Notes: generated from the sequence alone by a model not told the origin. A stretch of DNA of 55,649 nt from Variovorax sp. WDL1 (GCF_001541225.1 NZ_LMTS01000218.1:1-55649), one strand, 5' to 3'; numbered from the stretch's first letter, positions 8,494-20,700 are shown. Numbers and translations: made by a program.

Positions 8494-11046
8494 GTGGCGA
8501 AAAGCCCTCGTGCAGACAAGGCGCTGGCGCCCTACCGCAGCAAGCGCGATTTCGCGAAGACCCCGGAGCCGCACCAGGTCGGCCGCGCCAGCCGGGGCGG
8601 CCATGCCTTCGTGGTGCAGAAGCACCATGCCCGCCAGCTCCACTACGACTTCCGGCTCGAACTCGACGGCACGCTCAAGAGCTGGGCCGTGCCCAAGGGA
8701 CCCTGCCTCGATCCGTCAGTCAAGCGCATGGCGGTGCATGTCGAGGACCATCCGGTGTCCTATGCCGATTTCGAAGGCACCATCCCGCCGCACCAGTACG
8801 GCGCCGGCACCGTGATCGTCTGGGACCGCGGCCAGTGGGAGGCCGAGGGCGATGCGGCGCGCGGCCTGGCCGAGGGCAAGCTCAAGTTCGAGCTGCGCGG
8901 CGACAAGCTGCGCGGCCGCTGGACGCTGGTTCGCATGCGCGGCAAGGGCGAGAAGCAGGAGCCCTGGCTGCTGATCAAGGAACAGGACGGGGAGGCGCGC
9001 CCGCTCGCGGACTACGACATCGTCGAGGCCGAGCCCGACAGCGTGCTGAGCGGCAGCGATGTCGACCACCCGCCGGCGGTGACCTACGGCCGGCAGGCCG
9101 ACGCCGAGCCCGGCCCCGAGCCCGGGCCTGCCCGCGCGCCCCGCAAGGCCACAGCGCCGAAGCGCCCCACGGCCGCGCTGCCCGAGCGCCTCGAGCCGGA
9201 GCTCGCCACGCTGGCGTCGGCGCCGCCCGCAGTGCCCGATGACTGGCTCTACGAGCTCAAGTTCGACGGCTACCGCCTGCTGGCCCGCATCGAGGGCGAC
9301 CAGGTGCGGTGCATCACGCGCAACGGCAACGACTGGACATCGAAGCTGCCGACCCTGGCGAAGGCATTGGCGAAGCTGCCCACGCGATCGGCCTGGCTCG
9401 ACGGCGAGATCGTGGTGGCCGGCAAGAGCGGCGCGCCGGACTTCCAGGCGCTGCAGAACGCCTTCGATCGCCGCTCGACGGCCGACATCGTGTACTGGCT
9501 TTTCGATGCACCCTTCCTTGATGGCGAAGACCTTCGCGCCTTGCCCGTGGGAGAGCGCCGGGCCCGGCTCGCGAAGCTGCTGGGCACGAAGCCGCCGGCC
9601 GGCCTGCGGCTGTCCCAGGCCTTCGAGGCCGCGCCGCGCGAGCTGCTGGCGTCCTCGGCGGAGCTGGGCTTCGAGGGGATCATCGCCAAGCGCAAGGGCT
9701 CGCCCTATGTGTCGCGCCGCTCGGCGGACTGGATCAAGCTCAAGAACCAGCGGCGGCAGGAATTCGTGATCGGCGGCTACACGGCGCCCCAGGGCTCGCG
9801 AACGGGCTTCGGCTCGCTTCTGCTGGGCGTGTACGGCGACCAGGGCCAGCTGCAGTACTGCGGCAATGTCGGCACCGGCTTCGACGCCGGCCGGCTGACC
9901 GACATCAAGGCCAGGCTCGACCGGCTGGCGAGCGACGAATGTCCCTTCGAGAAGCGGCCGGCGGGCGTCAAGGCGCACTGGGTCAAGCCGAGCCTGGTGG
10001 CCGAGGTCGCGTTCGGCGAATGGACCCGCGACGGGAGGGTGCGCCAGGCCGTGTTCCAGGGCCTGCGCAGCGACAAGCCCGCCTCGCAGATCCGGCGCGA
10101 ACTCGCGCAAGCCCCGGCCAACAACCCTCCCGACCATGAAGCGAGCCCATCGATGAAGGCATTGCACATCACCCATGCCGAGCGTGTGATCGACAAGACC
10201 AGCGGCGTCACCAAGGGCGAGCTGGTCGCCTTCTACGACCAGGTGGGAGCACTCATGATCCCGCACCTGAAGGGCCGCCCCGTTGCGCTGGTGCGCGCCC
10301 CGGAGGGCGTGGGCGGCGAGCTCTTCTTCCAGAAGCATGCGAGCAGGAACGAGATGCCGGGCGTGAAGCTGCTGGACCCCGCGCTCGACCCCGAGCACGA
10401 ACCGCTGCTGCAGATCGACAGCGTGCAAGGCCTGCTCTCCGCCGCGCAGATGAATGTGGTGGAGCTGCACACCTGGAATGCCACGTCCAACGCCATCGAC
10501 CGGCCGGATCGCATCACGCTGGACCTCGACCCCGGCGAAGGGGTCGACTGGGCCGCGATGCAGGAGGCGACCCTGCTGGTGCGCACCCTGCTCGACGAGC
10601 TGGCGCTGCCGGCCTTCCTGAAGACCAGCGGCGGCAAGGGCATGCACGTGATGGTGCCGATACGGCGACACTACGGCTGGGATGCGGTCAAGGGCTTCGC
10701 GCAGGCGCTGGTGATCCACCTGGCCGAGACCATTCCCCAGCGTTTCGTCGCCAAGAGCGGGCCGCGCAACCGGGTCGGCCGGATCTTCGTCGACTACCTG
10801 CGCAACGGCTTCGGCGCGACCACCGTCAGCGCCTGGTCGGCGCGCTCGCGGCCGGGCCTTGGCGTTTCCGTGCCGGTCGAATGGGACGAGCTGCCGATGC
10901 TGCAGAGCGCCGCGCACTGGAACGTGCGCACCATCGGCGAGCGCCTGGTCGTCGGCAACAAGCCCTGGGCAGCGATCGAGAAAAGCCGCAAGGGGCTGGC
11001 TGCGGCCATGAAGACGCTCGGCTACGCGCCGCCGGACGCGCCCTGA
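8494..11046 (+). CDS. ligD: multifunctional DNA ligase D (phosphoesterase-ligase-polymerase)
   Basis: 850 residues from a GTG start nine bases after ku. Three domains in the Pseudomonas order are visible. The 3'-phosphoesterase domain has HHARQLHYDFRLELDG with His44, His50 and Asp52. The ATP-dependent ligase has YELKFDGYRL with nucleotidyl Lys256 and an OB-fold ending near residue 540. The C-terminal archaeo-eukaryotic primase-type polymerase has LDLDPG with Asp677 and Asp679, KTSGGKGMHV, and IFVDYLRNG with Asp767. All catalytic residues I could check are present, so this and Ku should form a complete end-joining system. A Pro/Ala/Arg-rich linker near residues 205-230 separates the first two domains. 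Confidence 0.97.
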   Translation: MAKSPRADKALAPYRSKRDFAKTPEPHQVGRASRGGHAFVVQKHHARQLHYDFRLELDGTLKSWAVPKGPCLDPSVKRMAVHVEDHPVSYADFEGTIPPHQYGAGTVIVWDRGQWEAEGDAARGLAEGKLKFELRGDKLRGRWTLVRMRGKGEKQEPWLLIKEQDGEARPLADYDIVEAEPDSVLSGSDVDHPPAVTYGRQADAEPGPEPGPARAPRKATAPKRPTAALPERLEPELATLASAPPAVPDDWLYELKFDGYRLLARIEGDQVRCITRNGNDWTSKLPTLAKALAKLPTRSAWLDGEIVVAGKSGAPDFQALQNAFDRRSTADIVYWLFDAPFLDGEDLRALPVGERRARLAKLLGTKPPAGLRLSQAFEAAPRELLASSAELGFEGIIAKRKGSPYVSRRSADWIKLKNQRRQEFVIGGYTAPQGSRTGFGSLLLGVYGDQGQLQYCGNVGTGFDAGRLTDIKARLDRLASDECPFEKRPAGVKAHWVKPSLVAEVAFGEWTRDGRVRQAVFQGLRSDKPASQIRRELAQAPANNPPDHEASPSMKALHITHAERVIDKTSGVTKGELVAFYDQVGALMIPHLKGRPVALVRAPEGVGGELFFQKHASRNEMPGVKLLDPALDPEHEPLLQIDSVQGLLSAAQMNVVELHTWNATSNAIDRPDRITLDLDPGEGVDWAAMQEATLLVRTLLDELALPAFLKTSGGKGMHVMVPIRRHYGWDAVKGFAQALVIHLAETIPQRFVAKSGPRNRVGRIFVDYLRNGFGATTVSAWSARSRPGLGVSVPVEWDELPMLQSAAHWNVRTIGERLVVGNKPWAAIEKSRKGLAAAMKTLGYAPPDAP

Positions 11047-11049
11047 CCG

Positions 11050-11868
11050 TCAGCCCAACACTTCCTCGGTCACCACCTCGAAGCGCTCCAGCGTGTGCTC
11101 GCCGAACACCATGGTGATCGGTACATCGGCCGCGTCGCGGCCGTGCGCGATCATGATGCGGCCGATGCGCGGCGTGTTGTGCCGGGCATCGAAGGTCCAC
11201 CAGCGGTCGCCGAGGTAGACCTCGAACCAGGCGCTGAAGTCCATCGGGTACGGCACTGGAGGAATGCCGATGTCGCCGAGGTAGCCGGTGACGTAGCGGG
11301 CCGGCACGTTCATGCAGCGGCACAGCGTGATCGCGAGGTGAGTGAAGTCGCGACAGACGCCTACGCGTTCGCGCCACGCCTCCAGCGCGGTTCGCGTGGG
11401 ACGCGCGCTCGGGTAGTCGAAGACCAGGTGCTGGTGCACGTAGTCGCAGATCGCCTGCACCAGCGACCAGCCCTTGGGCAACTGGCCAAAGCGGCTCCAG
11501 GCGAAGGCCAGAAGCTCGCCGTCCACCTCGCAGTAGCGGCTCGGCAGCAGGAAGCGCAGGGTTTCCACCGGCAGCTGGTCGGGCATGTGCTCGACCGCGC
11601 CGAGGTCCACCGGGTCGGGCCAGCCGTTGTCAAAGACCTGTGCCTCGTTGCGCAGGCGCACCCGCGTGACGCCCGCGGGCACGCGAACCCGTGCGCACTG
11701 GTTGTCGAAGCCGTCGCGGTAGAAGTCGGTCGCGAGCGGCGGACTGATGGTGATGTTCTCGCTCCCGACGATGTCGCCGGCCCGCGAAGGATGCACCTGC
11801 AACATGTAGATCAAGGCAGTCGGCGCGCTCACGCCGAGTTCGATGTCGAAGCCGATTCGGATGAGCAT
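11050..11868 (-). CDS. transglutaminase-like cysteine protease family protein
   Basis: 272 residues from the ATG at 11868. The C-terminal half is a transglutaminase-core fold with Cys172 in GVCRDFTHLAI and a terminal Asp in WTFDARH. Between them the family normally has a His in a DFHAW motif; here it reads DFSAWFEVYL, with Ser212 at that place. The N-terminal half is a beta-rich region as in bacterial proteins of unknown substrate. No signal peptide is seen, so it is probably cytosolic. It converges on ligD with only three bases between the stop codons. Function is unknown; protease or amidase activity would be the default guess. Confidence 0.85.
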   Translation of the reverse strand: MLIRIGFDIELGVSAPTALIYMLQVHPSRAGDIVGSENITISPPLATDFYRDGFDNQCARVRVPAGVTRVRLRNEAQVFDNGWPDPVDLGAVEHMPDQLPVETLRFLLPSRYCEVDGELLAFAWSRFGQLPKGWSLVQAICDYVHQHLVFDYPSARPTRTALEAWRERVGVCRDFTHLAITLCRCMNVPARYVTGYLGDIGIPPVPYPMDFSAWFEVYLGDRWWTFDARHNTPRIGRIMIAHGRDAADVPITMVFGEHTLERFEVVTEEVLG

Positions 11869-12177
11869 GGCTGTATGGGGTGGGCGGGGGTCAAGATGGA
11901 AGAGAGGCGAAGCGAGCACGCATCCTAAGAGGCGACGCAAGATCCGTGCGTACCGTGCAGCGCGACTGCGCGTAGGCCGGACTTCGAATCCGTCAGTTGG
12001 GTCCTACCGCGATGCGCTGGCCCTTCCCACAGACACGAGTGCGCGGCCACTACGGAGGTCTGCCCCCGCGCAGCCTAAGCTCCGTATCTGTACGCGGCCG
12101 CTTTGATTTCCTGCTTGCCTGTCGGCCGTGCCCCCACGCATTCCCACCATACCCACCACAATGACTCGGAGCGAATC
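11869..12177. other. intergenic region between divergent genes
   Basis: No coding sequence is supported here. It holds the promoters of the leftward transglutaminase-like gene and the rightward small membrane protein gene. The only structure seen is an inverted repeat TACGGAG / CTCCGTA at 12051-12057 and 12080-12086. A TTCGAATCC at about 11984 recalls a tRNA T-loop, but no tRNA folds around it. Confidence 0.4.
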
Positions 12178-12318
12178 ATGGAGCTTTCCTCGCTGTTCAG
12201 CGGACTTGATGGGGCCTGGATCGACGACGTCATCCTTTGGTCCGTGGTGGCAGTGGCCGGCATCGCCGGCCTCGCGGTCGTGGTCAACGCCCTGGACGTC
12301 TTCTTTGATGCCGGCTGA
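12178..12318 (+). CDS. small single-pass membrane protein
   Basis: 46 residues with one transmembrane segment, VILWSVVAVAGIAGLAVVV, and acidic ends (LDGAWIDD before, LDVFFDAG after). A GGAGCG sequence sits six bases before the ATG. It lies 36 bases upstream of katE on the same strand and could be cotranscribed with it. No family recognised; the even hydrophobic segment and RBS support a real gene. Confidence 0.5.
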   Translation: MELSSLFSGLDGAWIDDVILWSVVAVAGIAGLAVVVNALDVFFDAG

Positions 12319-12354
12319 TGCCGCGGCGCTCCGGAACAACCGAAGGAACGCCCG

Positions 12355-14531
<2,177 letters not shown>

Positions 14532-14535
<4 letters not shown>

Positions 14536-16703
14536 GTGCTGGGGAATCTCGACAGGAATTGGGGCCAGGCTTCGTTGTCGATGGCGTGGATCTCTTTCCT
14601 CACTTGGTCGAAAACTGCGCTTTTATAGACCGCTTGAGCTGCGGACTTTGCCCCGGCATCGTCAGAGCGCTCCTTTGGAAGGGCGATGAGCGCTCGCACA
14701 ATTTCTGTGAATGCCAAGCGCTGCAGGTCCGCCGTCCCAAGTCCGTCTATCGCGGCGAGCGTGCGTGAGAGCAACTCCGGATTACTCATCATGGCGAGCA
14801 TGACATTTCGCAACGCGTCACCGGACAACAGGCCATTGGCAATCATGTCTGCCAGCCTCTCCTGAGGCTTGAAATCCATGAGCTCCATCAGCTTCAAGAC
14901 ATCGTCGGACTGGGTTGCTGCAGCATCGATGAGTCTGGCTGCGAGCAGTCGATAGGAATCATGAATAAGGTCATCAGGCCTGTTTTGGCGATGATCCAGA
15001 ACGATCGACCCCAGTGACCTCCAGCCGGAGACCCAACCAGGCGCGGGTTCAAACGTGACAAGTCTGTCTATCTTCAGATTCTTTGCCACGGCAATCATGT
15101 CCGTCAGCATCGGACCTGCCGCAACACCAATGAAACTCCCATCCACATCCCAGTTCAGTGTGGACTGGATATTTGGCAAGACGTGCAGAATGGGAACGCG
15201 ATGTGCGAGCTTGTCGAATAGCGAGGCGGCAGTGTCGCCGCTGCAGTCATCTCCCAAAAGGCACTTCACCGCGGCTTGCGCGACCAACTTTTCACCTTCC
15301 TCCGTCGCCAGGACGATGTCGAGTATGAGGGCGTGATCGTCGCTGCAGAGCGTTGGCAGCGCATTGGCCATTGTCTCGCTCAAGGTTCCACGTCCAAACC
15401 CGAGTCGGTCGATCAGCTCCCCAATGAATGCCTGTTGCTGCACCGGCTCTGCATTGATCGTCGAGATGATCCTCCGAGCGGCCTCGGCGTGATACGGCTC
15501 CCCCGTCATGAGGAGCACGATGGCCATCTTCTGCGCCGTCAGCGTCCGCTGCTCCTTCTTCGCGGCTTCGGTCTCGGAATTCGCCGGCCCGAGATCCTTG
15601 ATGTCGAAGGTGAAAGGCTTTTGTCCGACCTTGAAGCCGGCCAACTCAAGCCTTTTGAGGACAGCCCCGAAAAGTTTTTGAGGAAACTCCGGATCCGGCG
15701 AGTCATGCATCAGACTTGCGGCCGTAGTCAGGTTGCCGGACGTCAATGCCAGTTCTAGCAGGCTCTCCCTTTGTTCTGGTGAATTCATTGCTTGCTGCAC
15801 GGCGAGATGCAAGACATCGGCTTGCAGGCTCTTCGGTAGTGCTTGGAGCAATTCCAAGCTTAGCTGTGGCAGGAGAGCCAGGTCTCGCAGCTCTTGCGGA
15901 CCATCGCTCAAGCCGATAACGCATTGCATCGCGACCATTCGCGCGGGGTCGACACGGTCGGCAATCGACAAGAGTGAGGTCAGCTCGTTCTGGCGCGCAG
16001 CCTCGTCTGCCGGCCGGATTCGCACCAGCGTCACGTGCAAGGCATCGACCAGCGCATCGATGTCCAGGGCCCGTACCATCTTTTCATCCAGCGGCGGCAA
16101 CAGCGTACTCAAGTTCGCTGATGTGTCGGCCGAGCAAAGCGACAGAAGCCTGTAGGCCCCGGATAGGTTCCCGCTGCGCATGGCGGTGAGCACCTTGACC
16201 CTCATGGCGTCTTCGCTGCCTTCGCCGACTTTTCCAGTGTTGCCGGTCAACTTTTCGACGTGATCGGGCGAGCACAGGCTCAGCAAGGAGGGCAGCGCAG
16301 ATGCCTTGCACATGTCCATCAGCTTGCGCGCCGCTTGAACGAGGCCCTTTTGCATCAGGTGGCCGATGGCATTGGCAAGGGGCTTGGTCGCCTCCTCTCC
16401 CAGCCTCGAAGCCGCGACAAATTTCGTGTATTTGTCCTGAAGGGTCAGGCCAGAGACATCATCAAGGTAGAAGTTCACCATTCTCCATTCGTCGCCGCAG
16501 TCTTGGCGCGACAAGGGCTCGGGTGGTTTGGCAGGCCTTCGTTCGCGAAATTTGCCTCGATTGGGTTTGGGCAATTCGGGGCGCGCCGTTTTGAGTTTGC
16601 CCCATCGCTCCTGAGGCGAACTCGGCGCCCGCTGCGTCGAGTTGTTGCGCGGCAGTCCGAGGTCAGACTTACTGCTTGAACGAGAAAGAGATCGAGATTC
16701 CAT
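14532..16703 (-). CDS. putative type III secreted effector 1, large alpha-helical protein (paralogue of 35452-37968)
   Basis: 723 residues from the ATG at 16703, chosen for an AGAGGA site eight bases upstream. The first 50 residues are Ser- and Arg/Lys-rich and disordered (SRSLSRSSSKSDL), like an N-terminal T3S signal. The rest is almost entirely amphipathic helices, with recurrent units such as SGNLSGAYRLL and SGNLTTAASLM that look like an alpha-solenoid. There is no transmembrane segment and no recognised enzymatic motif. Residues around 400-500 align closely with the second large protein (LCSDDHALILDIVLATEEG here, LCSADHAASLEVILAMEEG there). The gene follows the CesT-like chaperone gene by 64 bases in one operon behind an hrp box. 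Codon use is less GC-rich than in its neighbours, suggesting transfer. The effector role is inferred. Confidence 0.65.
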
Positions 16704-16767
16704 GGAGTGTGTCCTCTGAAGCGAATTGAAAATTTTCGACCGTCGACCAGCAACGCGACCGCTGCGT

Positions 16768-17274
16768 TCAGCAGCGCAGAAGCGCACTGGAATCGATGTC
16801 ATCCAACCCGGCACCCGGAATCGGCAACACATCCGGCGCCTCGCGTTGAAGGCGCGCGCTCCATGACACGGCGCTGCGCCCGAACGCGTCCAGGACAGCC
16901 GCCCACGTGGCCGTATCGCCCGGAATCGCCGGAACGAACATCGACAACGTGAGCAAACCCGTGCCCCGATCGACGTCGACGGCCCAATGCGCGCCGTCAC
17001 CCGTCCAGCGAGCCATGACATCCGCCTCGTGGCGCGGAAGTTCCTCGTCGAAGTCGTCGTATTCGTCGGCCCTTAGGATGGTCTGCAGCAACTCGGCGCT
17101 CACATAGCCGGCGGCGGCGAACAGTTCGACTCGGCCGTCCGGGAGCATGGCGGCGCAGGCTTCCAATTCCTCCGATGCGTCGAACATGACGCTGCCATCG
17201 CCATCGACACTGGCCGGCGGGTGCGAGACAGAGGCCAGGTACAGATCGAGGCCGTGGCGCAACTCAGCATTCAC
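16768..17274 (-). CDS. putative CesT-family type III secretion chaperone 1
   Basis: 168 residues, strongly acidic. The start is the GTG at 17274, preceded by AAGGAG at seven bases, and it aligns with the ATG of the second copy (VNAELRHGLDLYLAS here, [15 protein letters not shown] there). The layout fits class I T3S chaperones: an N-terminal helix, strands in SVMFDASEELEACAAMLP and [13 protein letters not shown], a helix AELLQTIL, strands [19 protein letters not shown], and a C-terminal helix WAAVLDAFGRSAVSWSARL. Such proteins dimerise and hold one effector, usually encoded next door, in a secretion-ready state. The family call rests on size, charge, fold pattern and position; a profile search is needed to confirm it. 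Confidence 0.7.
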   Translation of the reverse strand: MNAELRHGLDLYLASVSHPPASVDGDGSVMFDASEELEACAAMLPDGRVELFAAAGYVSAELLQTILRADEYDDFDEELPRHEADVMARWTGDGAHWAVDVDRGTGLLTLSMFVPAIPGDTATWAAVLDAFGRSAVSWSARLQREAPDVLPIPGAGLDDIDSSALLRC

Positions 17275-17309
17275 CGTGAAGCTCCTTCGCGTGAGAGTCC
17301 AGACCCCTG

Positions 17310-17337
17310 TACGTGGCTGCCCTCTCGCTTCGGTTCC
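17310..17337 (-). promoter_or_regulatory. hrp box (HrpL-type ECF sigma promoter) of chaperone/effector operon 1
   Basis: On the minus strand the site reads GGAACCGA, 13 bases, CCACGTA. This is an exact match to the HrpL consensus GGAACCNA-N13-CCACNNA known from Pseudomonas syringae and enterobacterial plant pathogens. The -10 element ends 35 bases before the GTG start of the chaperone gene, which leaves room for a short leader containing the ribosome-binding site. Confidence 0.8.
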
Positions 17338-17502
17338 CTCGCCGCGATGCATTCACGGCCCAGGAGAAGGTTCGTTGCACAACGGTGACGCAATGCACGG
17401 TTGGCGCCCGGCCAAACGGCCGCTGGATCGTTCGGCCGATAGGCAAGCGCGCACTTCGTGCCTACGATGACCTCGACCCTCTCTCTCTTCGGAGCCACCC
17501 AC

Positions 17503-17628
17503 ATGGACACCAAGCCCGCCATCCTGCAGCCGCAAGACCCGGTCGCCGCCAAGCTCGGGATCTACGTCACCCGTGCCGGCATCGCGCTCGCCGCCATCCT
17601 CTTCGCGCTGTCGTACCTGCGCGGCTGA
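17503..17628 (+). CDS. small single-pass membrane protein
   Basis: 41 residues from the ATG at 17503, which has a CGGAG site eight bases upstream (an in-frame ATG at 17467 lacks one). The N-terminus is polar (MDTKPAILQPQDPVAAKLG), followed by a hydrophobic helix GIALAAILFALSYL and a short RG end. It lies between the hrp-controlled operon, read the other way, and the convergent garR gene. No family recognised; the RBS and clean transmembrane pattern support it. Confidence 0.5.
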   Translation: MDTKPAILQPQDPVAAKLGIYVTRAGIALAAILFALSYLRG

Positions 17629-17643
17629 CGCGGCCCGCCGCGT

Positions 17644-18528
17644 CTACTCGCCGTCGGGCGCCACCGTGTGCGCCGCCATCTGCTCGAGCGCCTTGACCAG
17701 GGCCGAGTGATCCAGTTGGTCCCAGCCGTGCGCGGCGCAGGACTGCATCAGCTGCGCCGCCGAGGCGGTCTGCGGCAACGAAACCCCCATCGAACGCGCG
17801 CCGGCCAGCGCCAGGCTCAGGTCCTTCTGGTGCAGCGCAATGCGGAAGCCCGGGTTGAAGGTGCGCTTGATCATGCGCTCCCCATGCACCTCCAGGATGC
17901 GGCTGGCCGCGAAGCCGCCCATCAGCGCCTGCCGCACCTTGGCCGGATCGGCGCCCGCCTTGCTCGCGAACACCAGCGCCTCGCCCACGGCGGCGATGTT
18001 GAGCGCCACGATGATCTGGTTCGCCACCTTGGTGGTCTGGCCGTCGCCGTTGCCGCCCACCAGCGTGATGTTCTTGCCCATCTTCTCGAACAGCGGCTTC
18101 GCACGCTCGAACGCCGCCTCCGGTCCGCCGACCATGATGGTCAGGCTGGCCGCCTTGGCGCCCACCTCGCCGCCCGAGACCGGCGCGTCCAGGTAGTCGC
18201 AGCCGAGCTCGTTGATCTTCGCGGCGAAGCGCTTGGTGTCGATGGGCGAGATCGAGCTCATGTCGATCACCAGCTTGCCCTTGGCCAGGCCGGCGGCCAC
18301 GCCCTCCTCGCCGAACAGCACCTGCTCGACGTCGGGCGTGTCCGGCAGCATGAGGATCACCACCTCGGCCGCGCGGGCCACCTCGGCGTTGGTCTTGCAT
18401 ACGGTGGCGCCCTTCAGCGCATCCGGCACCTTGCTGCGGGTGCGCACGATCATCTCGTGGCCGGCCTGCATCAGGTTATGCGCCATCGGCGCGCCCATGA
18501 TGCCCAGGCCGATGAATCCGATCTTCAT
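17644..18528 (-). CDS. garR: 2-hydroxy-3-oxopropionate (tartronate semialdehyde) reductase
   Basis: 294 residues of the beta-hydroxyacid dehydrogenase family. It reduces tartronate semialdehyde to D-glycerate with NAD(P)H. The Rossmann motif GFIGLGIMGAPMA is at residues 4-16, the substrate-binding DAPVSGGEVGA near 124-134, and the catalytic Lys167 lies in GQTTKVANQ. It is the last gene of the glucarate operon; the aldolase gene ends 12 bases upstream, which fits its role in consuming the aldolase product. Confidence 0.93.
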   Translation of the reverse strand: MKIGFIGLGIMGAPMAHNLMQAGHEMIVRTRSKVPDALKGATVCKTNAEVARAAEVVILMLPDTPDVEQVLFGEEGVAAGLAKGKLVIDMSSISPIDTKRFAAKINELGCDYLDAPVSGGEVGAKAASLTIMVGGPEAAFERAKPLFEKMGKNITLVGGNGDGQTTKVANQIIVALNIAAVGEALVFASKAGADPAKVRQALMGGFAASRILEVHGERMIKRTFNPGFRIALHQKDLSLALAGARSMGVSLPQTASAAQLMQSCAAHGWDQLDHSALVKALEQMAAHTVAPDGE

Positions 18529-18540
18529 GTCGATGTCCTT

Positions 18541-19338
18541 TCAGTAGGTGGAGGAGTTGGAGGGTGTCGTGCTCGGCGGTGTGGCCCGCATCGTGGCCAG
18601 CACCTGTTGCGAGCCGGCGGCGATCAGGCGCGCATCCGAGCTCACCGTGACAAACTGGAAGCCCTTGGCGATGCGCGCCAGCGCGCCCTCGGGCGTGCCG
18701 TTGTGGATGCCCGCGACCAGGCCGTGCACCTTGGCGCGCGCGAGGATGTGGTCGATGGCCTGCGCCACCGGCGGGTCCACGTCGTCGAAGACGGGCCGGC
18801 ATCCGAGCGCCAGCGAGAGGTCCGAGGGTCCGATGTAGACCGCGTCCAGGCCCTCGACCGAGAGGATGTCGTCGAGGTTGTCCAGCGCCTGCGCGGTCTC
18901 GATCATCGCGAAGGTGACGATCGTGTCGTTGGCGTGCTGCGGGTAGTCGGCGCCGCCGTAGAGCAAGGCGCGCACCGGGCCGAAGCTGCGCGTGCCGCGC
19001 GGCGCGTAGTGGGTGTAGGCGACAAGGCGCTGGGCCTCCTCGCGCGTGTTGACCATAGGGCAGATGACGCCGTAGGCGCCCGCGTCGAGCGCCTTCATCA
19101 GCGCACCCGGCTCCAGCCAGGGCACGCGCACCACGGGCACGGTGTCGGTGGTGGAGATGGCCTGCAGCATCGTGACCATGGCCTGGTAGTCGACCACGCC
19201 GTGCTGCAGGTCGATGGTCAGCGAGTCCCAGCCCTGGTGGGCCATGGTCTCGGCCGAGAAGCCGTTGGGAATGGCGAGCCAGCCGTTGACGGCGGCCCCA
19301 CCGGATTTCCACAGCGTGCGCAGGCGGTTCTCTCTCAT
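18541..19338 (-). CDS. HpaI/GarL-family 2-dehydro-3-deoxy-glucarate-type class II aldolase
   Basis: 265 residues from the ATG at 19338 (AAGGAAG site upstream). The family performs metal-dependent retro-aldol cleavage; in this operon the expected reaction is 5-keto-4-deoxy-D-glucarate to pyruvate plus tartronate semialdehyde. Motifs are WDSLTIDLQHGVVDY, PVVRVPWLEPGALMKALDAG, GVICPMVNTREEA, the metal-ligand Glu in FAMIETAQAL, and VYIGPSDLSLALG. The HpaI and GarL branches are hard to separate by eye; the neighbours gudD and garR favour glucarate. It sits 20 bases after gudD. Confidence 0.9.
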   Translation of the reverse strand: MRENRLRTLWKSGGAAVNGWLAIPNGFSAETMAHQGWDSLTIDLQHGVVDYQAMVTMLQAISTTDTVPVVRVPWLEPGALMKALDAGAYGVICPMVNTREEAQRLVAYTHYAPRGTRSFGPVRALLYGGADYPQHANDTIVTFAMIETAQALDNLDDILSVEGLDAVYIGPSDLSLALGCRPVFDDVDPPVAQAIDHILARAKVHGLVAGIHNGTPEGALARIAKGFQFVTVSSDARLIAAGSQQVLATMRATPPSTTPSNSSTY

Positions 19339-19357
19339 GGGGCTTCCTTCAGGAGGT

Positions 19358-20692
19358 TCAGCGGACGAAGGCGGGGCGCTTCGGGTCGAAGCGCCAGCCG
19401 GGGACCAGATATTGCATCGCAATCGCATCGTCGCGTGCGCCCAGGCCATGCTGCTTGTAGAGCTGATTCGCCTTTTCGACCTCGGCCATGTCCAGCTCGA
19501 CGCCCAGCCCGGGCTTCTTCGGCACCTGCACCAGGCCGCCTTCGATCTTCAGCGGCTCCTTCGTGAGGCGCTGGCCGTCCTGCCAGATCCAGTGCGTGTC
19601 GATCGCGGTCACGCGGCCTGGCGCGGCGGCGCCGACCTGCGTGAACATGGCGAGCGAGACGTCGAAATGGTTGTTGGAATGCGAGCCCCAGGTCAGGCCC
19701 CAGTCGCGGCAGGTCTGGGCCACACGCACCGAGCCGGCCATCGTCCAGAAATGCGGATCGGCCAGCGGGATATCGACCGACTGCAGCGCCAGCGCGTGGC
19801 TCAGCTGGCGCCAGTCGGTGGCGATCATGTTGGTCGCGGTGGGCAGGCCGGTGGCGCGGCGGAACTCGGCCATCACCTCGCGGCCCGAGAAGCCTTCCTC
19901 GGCACCGCAGGGGTCTTCGGCATAGGCGACCACGCCGCGCATGCGTTGCCCGAGGCGGACCGCATCCTTCAGGAGCCAGCCGCCGTTGGGGTCGAGCGTC
20001 ACCCGCGCCCCGGGGAAGCGCTCGTGCAGCGCGACCACGGCATCGACTTCCTCGTCGCCGCGCAGCACGCCGCCCTTGAGCTTGAAGTCGTTGAAGCCGT
20101 AGCGCGCCTGCGCGGCCTCGGCCAGGCGCACGATCGCCTCGGGCGTCATCGCCTTCTCGTGGCGCAGGCGCGACCAGTCGTCCGCGGCATCGGGCTCGCG
20201 CGCGTAGGGCAGGTCGGTCTTGTCGCGGTCGCCGACGTAGAACAGGTAGCCCAGCATCTCCACCGCATCCCGCTGCTGGCCTTCGCCGAGCAGCGCGGCG
20301 ACCGGCACGTCGAGGTGCTGGCCCAGGAGGTCGAGCAGCGCGGACTCGATGGCCGTCGCCGCATGGATCGTGGTGCGCAGGTCGAAGGTTTGCAGGCCAC
20401 GGCCACCGCTGTCGCGATCGGCGAACTTCTGCTGCACCTGCTGCAACACCCGCTGGTGCGCGCCGATGGGCTGGCCGACCACCAGCTCGCGGGCGTCTTC
20501 CAGCGTCTGGCGAATCTTCTCGCCGCCGGGCACCTCGCCGACGCCGGTGCGGCCGGCGCTGTCGGTCAGCACCAGCAGGTTGCGGGTGAAGAAGGGGCCA
20601 TGGGCGCCGCTCAGGTTGAGCAGCATGCTGTCGCGGCCGGCGACCGGGATCGCGCGCAGTTCGGTGATGACGGGGGTGGTGTTGCTGGACAT
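19358..20692 (-). CDS. gudD: glucarate dehydratase
   Basis: 444 residues from the ATG at 20692. It is an enolase-superfamily enzyme that dehydrates D-glucarate (and often L-idarate) to 5-keto-4-deoxyglucarate. Recognisable parts are [15 protein letters not shown] in the capping domain, [15 protein letters not shown] with the catalytic Lys, VTLDPNGGW and [17 protein letters not shown] with metal ligands, [11 protein letters not shown], and [20 protein letters not shown] with the catalytic His. The start lies eight bases after the stop of the upstream solute-binding gene, so the genes are in one transcript. Confidence 0.95.
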   Translation of the reverse strand: MSSNTTPVITELRAIPVAGRDSMLLNLSGAHGPFFTRNLLVLTDSAGRTGVGEVPGGEKIRQTLEDARELVVGQPIGAHQRVLQQVQQKFADRDSGGRGLQTFDLRTTIHAATAIESALLDLLGQHLDVPVAALLGEGQQRDAVEMLGYLFYVGDRDKTDLPYAREPDAADDWSRLRHEKAMTPEAIVRLAEAAQARYGFNDFKLKGGVLRGDEEVDAVVALHERFPGARVTLDPNGGWLLKDAVRLGQRMRGVVAYAEDPCGAEEGFSGREVMAEFRRATGLPTATNMIATDWRQLSHALALQSVDIPLADPHFWTMAGSVRVAQTCRDWGLTWGSHSNNHFDVSLAMFTQVGAAAPGRVTAIDTHWIWQDGQRLTKEPLKIEGGLVQVPKKPGLGVELDMAEVEKANQLYKQHGLGARDDAIAMQYLVPGWRFDPKRPAFVR

Positions 20693-20700
20693 GCGGCGCC

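Noticed and set aside
11975..12000. TTCGAATCC resembling a tRNA T-loop
   Set aside because: No acceptor, anticodon or D-arm can be folded around it.
17275..17460. Search for PIP/hrpII boxes (TTCG-N16-TTCG) before chaperone operon 1
   Set aside because: No TTCG pairs are present in the proper orientation; the HrpL-type box fits exactly instead.
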